Below are positions 17,330-26,265 of a stretch of DNA of 35,246 nucleotides, one piece after another. The stretch is from an uncultured Prochlorococcus sp. (GTDB lineage: Bacteria > Cyanobacteriota > Cyanobacteriia > PCC-6307 > Cyanobiaceae). The stretch lies in the NCBI GenBank assembly GCA_902576415.1, contig CACGVZ010000015.1, positions 1-35,246 on the forward strand, in the 5' to 3' direction. The position numbers and the translations under genes were made by a program. Every line of letters starts with the position of its first letter. Position 1 is the first letter of the stretch. Below the pieces are notes generated by a model, which did not search any database, was not told where the DNA came from, and saw only the letters and a program-made list of their open reading frames with translations.

Positions 17330-18331
17330 TTAATTATCCTGCAACCATTGAGATGCATCACAAGCATGATAAGTGAGTATTAATTTTGCTCCTGCTCTTT
17401 TAAAACTAAGCAATGTCTCTAAAACAATATCTTTTTCGTTAATCCAGTTCTTCATAGCAGCAGACTTTACCATGGAATACTCCCCACTAACGTTGTATGC
17501 AGCTATAGGCTTATTTGAAAATGTGCTTAGCCTATAAACAATATCCAAATATGAAATTCCTGGTTTTACCATCAAAATATCAGCTCCTTCATACTGATCC
17601 AATGCAGATTCAATTAATGCCTCTTTTGAATTGGCAGGGTCCATTTGATATGTAGACTTATTGTCTGGAATTATTTTCTTACTATTTTCTCTTGGAGCCG
17701 AATCTAAAGCAGTTCTAAACGGACCGTAATAAGCAGATGAATATTTAGCTGTATAACTAATAATACCTACATCACTAAATCCTTCACTATCAATAGCAGT
17801 CCTAATTGCTCCCACTCTTCCATCCATCATGTCACTAGGGCCAATAAAATCTGCTCCAGCTCTAGCTTGAGTTAAAGCTTGTTTCTTTAAAATTTCAATC
17901 GTTTCATCATTCAATATTTTTCCAGTTTCATCAACTAAGCCATCATGTCCATCACACGAGTAAGGGTCCAAGGCAACATCTGTCATTATTGCCATTTCTG
18001 GAATCTCTTTTTTTAATATTTGAATAGCTTTAGGTATTAAACCCTCTTCATTAAAACATTCTGCTCCATCTTCAGTCTTTAAGCTATCGTTAATTTTTGG
18101 GAAAAGAACCACACACCTTATTCCCAATTCCCATGCCCTAGTAACTTCCTTTATTAAGCCATTAATATCCCATCTATAAACTCCGGGCATTGCTGAAATT
18201 TCTTCTTTGAAATCTTTTTCATGAATAAATAATGGATATATAAAGTCCGATGCCATCAGATGGTTTTCTCTAACCATTTCTCTAATTGCCTCAGTTCTTC
18301 TTAATCTTCTAGGACGAATAATCGAATTCAT
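17330..18331 (-). CDS. hemB: porphobilinogen synthase (delta-aminolevulinate dehydratase)
   Basis: Condenses two 5-aminolevulinate molecules to porphobilinogen, feeding heme, chlorophyll and corrinoid synthesis. The 333-residue TIM barrel has RPRRLR near the N-terminus, the metal-binding segment DVALDPYSCDGHDG, and two Schiff-base lysines, in SYTAKYSSAYYGPFR and LMVKPGISYLD. The DPYSCDGHDG form has a single cysteine rather than the three-cysteine zinc site, so it is of the magnesium-dependent type usual in cyanobacteria. It heads the minus-strand run to glyoxalase-like, mutS2 and obg. Confidence 0.97.
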   Translation of the reverse strand: MNSIIRPRRLRRTEAIREMVRENHLMASDFIYPLFIHEKDFKEEISAMPGVYRWDINGLIKEVTRAWELGIRCVVLFPKINDSLKTEDGAECFNEEGLIPKAIQILKKEIPEMAIMTDVALDPYSCDGHDGLVDETGKILNDETIEILKKQALTQARAGADFIGPSDMMDGRVGAIRTAIDSEGFSDVGIISYTAKYSSAYYGPFRTALDSAPRENSKKIIPDNKSTYQMDPANSKEALIESALDQYEGADILMVKPGISYLDIVYRLSTFSNKPIAAYNVSGEYSMVKSAAMKNWINEKDIVLETLLSFKRAGAKLILTYHACDASQWLQDN

Positions 18332-18554
18332 TTGAATATTATTTAAATTGAAAAATATTTATCTAATACATTAATCGCTTGCCTCGCACATAAATCAATC
18401 AGAGACTACTTTTGTTCAGGAAAATTAACTAAAATTTATTTAATTAAGAGCAAAAAAAGTTACAAAAATATTTTGCACAATCTCATTTTTCACAAATTTA
18501 CGTCATTAAGAGATAATATCTTCTAGTTAAGTATTTATTTAAAGGAGAGCATCT
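18332..18554. promoter_or_regulatory. divergent control region hemB / bicA
   Basis: This 223-base gap serves both divergent units. For bicA, TTCACA (18489-18494), a 17-base spacer and GATAAT (18512-18517) match sigma-70 boxes at 5 of 6 positions each; transcription would start near 18524, leaving a 31-base leader. AAAGGAGAG (18541-18549) is a strong Shine-Dalgarno that fixes the bicA TTG start at 18555. No clear operator repeat is visible. Confidence 0.45.
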
Positions 18555-20207
18555 TTGAAAATAATTAATGGATTTCATCTGAAAAATGTAAGAGGAGATA
18601 TTCTTGGAGGCATCACAGCCGCAGTGGTGGCTTTACCTCTAGCTCTTGCTTTTGGTAATGCTGCGTTAGGGCCTGGCGGAGCAATTTATGGACTATACGG
18701 AGCAGTAGTAGTTGGTTTTTTAGCAGCATTATTCGGCGGGACACCTGCTCAAGTTAGTGGACCTACTGGTCCCATGAGTGTAACTGTTGCAGGTGTAGTG
18801 GCAGGCTTAGCAGCAGTAGGTGTTCCAAGAGATCTTTCTGCAGGACAAATTTTACCTTTAGTTATGGCAGCGGTAGTCATTGGCGGCTTACTGCAAATAT
18901 TATTCGGGATTCTAAAACTAGGTAAATACATTACTTTAGTTCCATATTCTGTTGTTTCAGGATTTATGTCTGGTATTGGAGTAATAATCATTGCGCTTCA
19001 GATTGGACCATTACTTGGAATTAGCACTCGAGGTGGAGTAGTCGAATCTTTAACAACTGTATTTTCAAATTTCCAGCCCAATGGTGCTGCTATTGGAGTA
19101 GCAATAATGACATTAGGTATAGTATTTCTTACTCCTAGAAAAATAAGTCAGTGGGTTCCTTCTCCTCTCTTGGCTTTATTAATAGTAACTCCAATATCAA
19201 TTTTAATTTTTGGAGATGGAGCTATTGATAGAATTGGAGATATTCCAAGGGGAGTTCCATCTTTAAATTTCCCAAGTTTTAACCAATATTTCCCAATTAT
19301 TTTCAAGGCAGGATTAGTCCTAGCAGTACTTGGCGCTATTGACTCCTTACTGACATCTTTAGTAGCAGACAATATCTCTCAAACAAAACATAATTCTGAT
19401 AGAGAACTTATTGGTCAAGGGATAGGAAATGCTGTAGCAGGTCTGTTTTCAGGTTTACCTGGGGCAGGAGCAACCATGAGAACAGTGATTAATGTTAAAT
19501 CTGGAGGTTCAACTCCCATTTCTGGTATGGTTCACTCAGTTGTATTGTTGATAGTTTTAGTTGGTGCGGGACCTTTAGCTGAGCAAATACCGACTGCATT
19601 GCTCGCAGGAATTCTTATAAAAGTAGGCTTAGATATTATTGATTGGGGATTTTTGAGGAGGGCTCACAAATTATCTTTAAAAACTTCAGTAGTAATGTAT
19701 GGCGTACTTTTAATGACTGTTTTTTGGGATTTAATTTGGGCAGTTTTAGTCGGTGTATTCATAGCAAATATGCTTACTATTGATTCAATAACCGAAACTC
19801 AACTAGAAGGTATGGACGAGGATAATCCTTTATCAAATGATGATCAAGCCAAAAATGCATTGCCTGCTGATGAAAAAGCACTTCTAGATAGATGCTCAGG
19901 AGAAGTAATGTTATTTAGACTTAAAGGACCACTTAGTTTTGGAGCAGCTAAAGGTATATCTGAGAGAATGATGCTGGTAAGAAACTACAAGGTTTTAATA
20001 CTAGATATCACTGACGTACCAAGACTTGGAGTGACGGCGACTCTCGCAATAGAGGACATGATGCAGGAGGCAAAAAATAATTCCAGAAAAGCATTTGTTG
20101 CTGGGGCAAATGACAAAGTAAAAGATAGATTAGCTAAGTTTGGAGTTGAAGGCATTATTGAAACAAGAAAAGAAGCTTTAGAAACCGCTCTAAATGAAAT
20201 AGCCTAA
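18555..20207 (+). CDS. bicA: SulP-family bicarbonate transporter, BicA-like
   Basis: Sodium-dependent, low-affinity high-flux bicarbonate uptake across the plasma membrane, inferred from family and context. The 550-residue protein starts with TTG, 5 bases after AAAGGAGAG. It has an N-terminal SulP domain of many membrane spans (about residues 10-415; AQVSGPTGPMSV and the LGAIDSLLTSLVADN segment are conserved BicA/SulP motifs) and a C-terminal STAS domain (about 445-545, VMLFRLKGPLSFGAAKG and LGVTATLAIEDM). A pure sulfate permease is the alternative, but the adjacent sbtA and sbtB favour bicarbonate. sbtA starts 6 bases after its stop. Confidence 0.85.
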   Translation: MKIINGFHLKNVRGDILGGITAAVVALPLALAFGNAALGPGGAIYGLYGAVVVGFLAALFGGTPAQVSGPTGPMSVTVAGVVAGLAAVGVPRDLSAGQILPLVMAAVVIGGLLQILFGILKLGKYITLVPYSVVSGFMSGIGVIIIALQIGPLLGISTRGGVVESLTTVFSNFQPNGAAIGVAIMTLGIVFLTPRKISQWVPSPLLALLIVTPISILIFGDGAIDRIGDIPRGVPSLNFPSFNQYFPIIFKAGLVLAVLGAIDSLLTSLVADNISQTKHNSDRELIGQGIGNAVAGLFSGLPGAGATMRTVINVKSGGSTPISGMVHSVVLLIVLVGAGPLAEQIPTALLAGILIKVGLDIIDWGFLRRAHKLSLKTSVVMYGVLLMTVFWDLIWAVLVGVFIANMLTIDSITETQLEGMDEDNPLSNDDQAKNALPADEKALLDRCSGEVMLFRLKGPLSFGAAKGISERMMLVRNYKVLILDITDVPRLGVTATLAIEDMMQEAKNNSRKAFVAGANDKVKDRLAKFGVEGIIETRKEALETALNEIA

Positions 20208-20213
20208 TAATTT

Positions 20214-21212
20214 ATGGAAATAAATCCAATTCTGCAAAATGTATTAGCCCCGCCAGTTCTTTTCTTTTTGATTGGAGCAATCTCAGTACTCTTTAAATCT
20301 GATTTAGAAATACCAGCTCCATTACCTAAACTCTTCTCCTTATATCTGCTACTAGCAATTGGTTTTAAAGGTGGTATAGAGATACAGAAAAGTGGTTTTA
20401 CAGATCAAGTATTGCCTACTTTAAGTGCTGCAATTCTTATGTCATTAGTAATTCCGCTGATTGGATTTTTAATTTTAAGATTTAAGTTTGATGTCTTTAA
20501 TTCGGCTGCAATAGCAGCAGCATACGGTTCAATTAGTGCTGTTACATTTATTTCCGCAGAAAGTTTTTTGGAAAGTCAAAAAATAGCTTTTGATGGGTTT
20601 ATGGTTGGAGCCTTAGCTTTAATGGAGTCTCCTGCAATAATTGTTGGATTATTACTTGTGAAATTTGCAGCTCCCAAAAATAGGCCAAAATCAAGAAAAA
20701 TGCATCTAAGCGCAATATTACACGAATCACTTTTGAATGGATCAGTTTATTTATTGCTCTCAAGCTTAATTGTAGGATTTCTTACTGCTTCCAGTAATCC
20801 CTCAGGGATTGCAAAAATGGAGCCTTTTACTGGACAATTATTCTATGGAGCAGAATGCTTCTTCTTGTTAGATATGGGAATAGTCGCTGCTCAAAGATTA
20901 CCGAGACTGAAGAATGCAGGTTCGTTCTTGATTGGCTTTGCCATTTTTATGCCTTTATTTAACGCATTTATTGGTGTTTTTATTGCAAGATTTTTATCAT
21001 TAGGACCTGGCAACGCACTTTTATTTGTGGTTTTATGTGCTAGCGCCTCTTATTTAGCAGTTCCTGCAGCGATGAGGATGACAGTACCAGAAGCTAAATC
21101 TAGTTATTATATTTCAACTACACTAGGTCTAACTTTCCCATTCAATATAGTCCTTGGCATTCCCATATATATGAGTTTAGTAAATACCATTATCCCATTG
21201 TCCCCTCTATAA
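20214..21212 (+). CDS. sbtA: sodium-dependent bicarbonate transporter SbtA
   Basis: High-affinity HCO3-/Na+ symporter of the plasma membrane. The 332-residue protein begins EINPILQNVLAPPVLFFLIGA, keeps KGGIEIQKSG in the first half, and has the family-typical AAAYGSISAVTFISAESFLE and ALALMESPAIIVGLLL. A second repeat carries LDMGIVAAQRLPRL and CASASYLAVPAAMRMTVPEA, in line with two inverted five-helix repeats. About ten membrane spans can be seen. It is 40 residues shorter than the Synechocystis protein, mainly in the central cytoplasmic loop. It sits 6 bases after bicA and 2 bases before sbtB, so the three are surely co-transcribed. Confidence 0.95.
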   Translation: MEINPILQNVLAPPVLFFLIGAISVLFKSDLEIPAPLPKLFSLYLLLAIGFKGGIEIQKSGFTDQVLPTLSAAILMSLVIPLIGFLILRFKFDVFNSAAIAAAYGSISAVTFISAESFLESQKIAFDGFMVGALALMESPAIIVGLLLVKFAAPKNRPKSRKMHLSAILHESLLNGSVYLLLSSLIVGFLTASSNPSGIAKMEPFTGQLFYGAECFFLLDMGIVAAQRLPRLKNAGSFLIGFAIFMPLFNAFIGVFIARFLSLGPGNALLFVVLCASASYLAVPAAMRMTVPEAKSSYYISTTLGLTFPFNIVLGIPIYMSLVNTIIPLSPL

Positions 21213-21214
21213 AA

Positions 21215-21496
21215 ATGAAAAGATTAGACTTGATATTTAGTGAAAGAGAACTAGATGCAATTATTAAAACATTAGAAAAAGCTAATGTTCCTGGATATAC
21301 AGTTATGAAACACGCCACAGGCAGAGGGCCTGAAAGAGTTGTCACTGAAGATATGGAATTTACAGGATTAGGAGCAAATGCTCATGTAATTGTTTTTTGT
21401 GAGCAAGAATTAATAGATAAAATGAGAGATAACATCAGGGACGATTTAAGCTACTACGGTGGAGTTGCTTATATTTCTGAGGCAACACCCCTTTAA
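21215..21496 (+). CDS. sbtB: PII-like regulator SbtB
   Basis: A 93-residue trimeric PII-like protein that binds adenine nucleotides (including cAMP/AMP) and controls SbtA. The ferredoxin-like fold and flexible T-loop region (HATGRGPERVVTEDMEF) fit SbtB. The conserved GLGANAHVIVFC strand follows. The protein ends AYISEATPL and lacks the C-terminal extension with two cysteines (the R-loop) found in Synechocystis SbtB. It overlaps no gene but starts 2 bases after the sbtA stop, a spacing that implies translational coupling. It converges with the trxB-like gene. Confidence 0.9.
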   Translation: MKRLDLIFSERELDAIIKTLEKANVPGYTVMKHATGRGPERVVTEDMEFTGLGANAHVIVFCEQELIDKMRDNIRDDLSYYGGVAYISEATPL

Positions 21497-21518
21497 ATTA
21501 AAGAAGCAATATTTATTT

Positions 21519-22475
21519 TTAAGAATGAATCCAATCTACTCTTATATTTTTTCGACTATTTAAGTATCTATCAATTGACATTGCAGCAATACATCCATCA
21601 GAAGCTGCAACTACGGCTTGCTTAAATGGTGTATTTCTTATATCTCCAATAGCCCATACTCCATCAGAATTTGTAGACATAAAGTCATCAACAATAACCC
21701 CTCCGTCTTCTTTTAAAGCAATTTGGTCCCCTAAAAAATCAGTAATCGGCTTTGAACCACTCATATAAACAAACACTCCATCTAAATTTAAATTGATAGG
21801 ATTTTCTTCTTGTTTATTTTTTACAACAACCCCATTCACACCCATATCATCGCCCAATATTTCCAATAATCTTGTTCTACTCCAATGTTTTATATTTGAA
21901 TTATCCATCAATTCCATAGCTTCTTCATTATCTGATTTAGGATCACTTGATGTAATCCAATGCACAGTTGATGCAAATTTAGTTAGAACAGTTGCCTCTT
22001 CAATTGCCTCCTTGTTCACTCCAACAACGGCAACTTCTCTATTCTTATAAAAAGCCCCATCACATGTAGCACAATAACTTACTCCTTTGCCAAGAAAATC
22101 GGCTTCGCCCTTAAATGATGCAGGCCTACCCATTGCTCCACTTGCAAGTACAAGTGCTTTAGCTTTGAAAGTGCCTTCTGGCGTATAAACCATTTTCCAT
22201 TCTCCACTAGCGTCTATTCCAAACACTTGTGCTCTTCTATAGTCTGTGCCGTATTGCACAGCCTGTTCTCTCATTAGAGTAAGTAATCTCTCCCCACTTA
22301 TATCAACCGGAACACCTGGATAATTAGCGATTTGATGAGTTATTGCTAGGGCGCCAACAGATGGATTTTTATCTAAAATGACTGTCTTTAAGTTTGAACG
22401 AGATGTATAAAGTGCGCAAGTACATCCGGCCGGGCCTCCTCCGATAATAACTACATCTGACTCAATGATTTCCAA
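21519..22475 (-). CDS. trxB: thioredoxin-reductase-like flavoprotein
   Basis: The low-molecular-weight TrxR family reduces thioredoxin through FAD and a CxxC pair. The 318-residue protein has the FAD motif GGGPAGCTCALYTSR (12-26), the redox CATC at 135-138, and the C-terminal FAD motif GVWAIGDIRNTPFKQAVVAASDG. The second dinucleotide motif, normally GGGxSA for NADPH, reads GVNKEA (152-157), and the following HRR-type NADP specificity motif is replaced by WITSSDP. NADPH use is therefore doubtful. The start is TTG at 22473-22475, with AAGGAG nine bases upstream. It is convergent with sbtB. Confidence 0.88.
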   Translation of the reverse strand: MEIIESDVVIIGGGPAGCTCALYTSRSNLKTVILDKNPSVGALAITHQIANYPGVPVDISGERLLTLMREQAVQYGTDYRRAQVFGIDASGEWKMVYTPEGTFKAKALVLASGAMGRPASFKGEADFLGKGVSYCATCDGAFYKNREVAVVGVNKEAIEEATVLTKFASTVHWITSSDPKSDNEEAMELMDNSNIKHWSRTRLLEILGDDMGVNGVVVKNKQEENPINLNLDGVFVYMSGSKPITDFLGDQIALKEDGGVIVDDFMSTNSDGVWAIGDIRNTPFKQAVVAASDGCIAAMSIDRYLNSRKNIRVDWIHS

Positions 22476-22726
22476 TTTTTAAAACTCCTTTTTAGTAGTT
22501 AATAAGATGAGTTATTGGTTAGAAGATATTTTAATGTAAATACCTAAACCTCTATATAGATATAAGTTAAAAGAAAAAAGAGAAAAAAGCATAATATAGA
22601 AACAAACTTACATAGGAAAAACATAAAAAATTAATTATCAAAATGATCAGGTACGTGAAATGTTCTGAATTGATCTATTATTAGTTAATATGCAAAATTA
22701 ATTGCTGTAGAAACATTATATTTTTC
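22476..22726. other. divergent intergenic region, 251 bases
   Basis: Very AT-rich gap between the trxB-like gene and the 105-residue gene. It carries the trxB Shine-Dalgarno (AAGGAG on the minus strand, 22485-22490) and a long purine run around 22568-22590 on the plus strand. I see no further gene and no firm promoter pair or repeat. Confidence 0.5.
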
Positions 22727-23044
22727 ATGACCAACTCTGATTACCTTTTAAAAGCTGCCATTAAGAAATTAACCGAAAAATTAAACGAGATATTGGTTGA
22801 CAAAATTGAAGAAGCAACAAATATTGCTCAAGATGCTCCAGAAATTCTCAAAAAAGAATTTGATAGTTTGAAAGAATCTATAATTGAAGAAGCCTCAAGA
22901 ATGGAAAAAGCCGAAAATATTCAAGCAAATGAGTCTGCAAATACTTATCAAGATTCCAAAATAACAAAAGCTTTGAATGAAATTAAAGGTATCAACGAAC
23001 AAATTGATCTATTTAATAAAACAATAAATAATCAAATTATATGA
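22727..23044 (+). CDS. small coiled-coil protein coupled to the ABC1 kinase
   Basis: A 105-residue hydrophilic, lysine- and glutamate-rich protein with no membrane segment. Nearly the whole length is predicted by eye to be amphipathic helix (LLKAAIKKLTEKLNEILVDK; FDSLKESIIEEASRMEKAEN; ALNEIKGINEQIDLFNKT). No family recognised. Its TGA overlaps the ATG of the kinase gene by four bases (ATGA at 23041-23044), which indicates translational coupling and a shared function or complex. Codon use matches the neighbours. Confidence 0.75.
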   Translation: MTNSDYLLKAAIKKLTEKLNEILVDKIEEATNIAQDAPEILKKEFDSLKESIIEEASRMEKAENIQANESANTYQDSKITKALNEIKGINEQIDLFNKTINNQII

Positions 23045-24708
23045 GTTATCAAATTCTTCATTATCGTTTAAAAAAATTGAAGAGGGCCTTTCTTATTTGG
23101 ATCACTCTTATTTCGCTTTTAATAAATTTGTGGATAGATAATATTAGATTTACAATTTTCCAAACTAAGAGCAAAGAAAAAAGTAGGGTCCAAATTAAAA
23201 GAGCTAGGTGGTTTACTAATCAATTAATAAAGCTTGGTTCAGCATTTATTAAAATTGGACAACTATTATCAGCGAGACCCGATTTAATTCCTAATACCTG
23301 GATACAGGAATTGTCTAAATTGCAGGATCAAGTTCCTAATTTTTCATTTGAGCAAGTTGAAGAAACTATAAGAGAAGAACTAGGGTCCAAGTTTTATGAA
23401 ATTGATCAAATAATAGCTGATCCGGTTGGATCAGCATCACTAGCTCAGGTTCATAGGGCGACTTTAAAAGATGGTAAAAAAGTAGTATTTAAAGTTCAAA
23501 GACCCAATTTAAAAGAATTGTTTATTATCGATTTGGGTATAATGCAGCAAATAGCAGGATTGTTGCAAACAAATAAGAATTGGAGTCGAGGTAGAAACTG
23601 GGTTGAGATTGCTAAAGAGTGCAGGAAAGTTCTCATGAAGGAACTTGATTTTAATTGTGAAGCACAATATGCAGCAAGATTTAGACAGCAATTTCTTGAT
23701 GATGTAAATGTTGAAGTTCCTGAAGTGATTTGGAATATGAGCAGTGAAAAAGTTCTTTGTTTAAGTTATCTTGAAGGAACGAAAATAAGCGATTTAGAAA
23801 AATTAAAATTACAAGAAATTGATTTACCTAAAATTGCAGAAATAGGGGCCATCAGCTATTTAAAACAATTAGTAAATTACGGTTTTTTCCATGCAGACCC
23901 TCATCCAGGGAATCTAGCGGTTTCAAAAAAAGGTAAATTGATTTTTTATGATTTTGGAATGATGGGCAATATTTCAAATAATCTTCAAACAAGATTAGGG
24001 GGGATGGTTAAGGCTGCCGCATTAAGAGACGCCTCATCACTTGTTAGCCAATTACAACAAGCTGGGCTAATTTCAAAAGATATTGATGTAGGACCAGTCA
24101 GAAGATTAGTCAGACTGATGCTTAAAGAAGCCTTAACTCCACCCTTTAGCCCAAATATTATTGAAAAATTATCTGGAGATTTATACGAACTTGTTTATGA
24201 AACACCATTTCAACTACCAGTAGATTTAATTTTTGTGATGAGAGCTTTATCAACTTTTGAAGGAGTTGGCAGAATGCTTGATCCAGGGTTTAACCTTGTA
24301 TCAGTTACCAAGCCTTATTTAATAGAACTTATGACTTCAAATAATCAAACTCCCAACGATTTAATTAATCAATTTGGAAGGCAAGTAGGTGAACTAGGAT
24401 CTAAAGCTGTTGGAATTCCCAAAAGAATAGATGAAAGTTTAGAAAGATTAGAGCAGGGCGATTTACAATTGCAAATAAGAATGGGAGAGTCTGATAGGCA
24501 ATTCAAAAAAATGTTTACGGCTCAAAAAACTTTAGGCCATTCAATTCTCATTGGAAGCTTATCAATTGCATCTGCTTTACTTGTAACCAATAAACAAAAT
24601 AATTTTGCATTGTTGCCACTTTTTTTTGCAATACCAATAAGTATTGACTGGATACAGTGCCAATTAAGTATGAGAAAAGGCTCACGTTTAGAAAAACTTA
24701 AGCGCTAA
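23041..24708 (+). CDS. ABC1/UbiB/ADCK-family atypical kinase
   Basis: Members of this family act in quinone (ubiquinone or plastoquinone/tocopherol) metabolism. In the 555-residue protein, the characteristic KxGQ-type motif FIKIGQLLSARPDLIP (about residues 74-89) is present. The kinase-like core has the alanine-rich loop GSASLAQVHRATLKDG, the catalytic lysine in VVFKVQRP, the HADPHPGN catalytic loop and the DFGMMG metal-binding motif. Two hydrophobic segments, near the N-terminus (ILHYRL ... LISLLINLWID) and near the C-terminus (SILIGSLSIASALLV), suggest membrane attachment. It converges with eno; stops are 6 bases apart. The substrate is unknown. Confidence 0.92.
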   Translation: MSYQILHYRLKKLKRAFLIWITLISLLINLWIDNIRFTIFQTKSKEKSRVQIKRARWFTNQLIKLGSAFIKIGQLLSARPDLIPNTWIQELSKLQDQVPNFSFEQVEETIREELGSKFYEIDQIIADPVGSASLAQVHRATLKDGKKVVFKVQRPNLKELFIIDLGIMQQIAGLLQTNKNWSRGRNWVEIAKECRKVLMKELDFNCEAQYAARFRQQFLDDVNVEVPEVIWNMSSEKVLCLSYLEGTKISDLEKLKLQEIDLPKIAEIGAISYLKQLVNYGFFHADPHPGNLAVSKKGKLIFYDFGMMGNISNNLQTRLGGMVKAAALRDASSLVSQLQQAGLISKDIDVGPVRRLVRLMLKEALTPPFSPNIIEKLSGDLYELVYETPFQLPVDLIFVMRALSTFEGVGRMLDPGFNLVSVTKPYLIELMTSNNQTPNDLINQFGRQVGELGSKAVGIPKRIDESLERLEQGDLQLQIRMGESDRQFKKMFTAQKTLGHSILIGSLSIASALLVTNKQNNFALLPLFFAIPISIDWIQCQLSMRKGSRLEKLKR

Positions 24709-24714
24709 AAAAAA

Positions 24715-26265
<1,551 letters not shown>

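Noticed and set aside
22643..22684. 13-codon frame MIRYVKCSELIYY before the coiled-coil gene
   Set aside because: No ribosome site, no conserved-looking content; expected by chance in AT-rich DNA.
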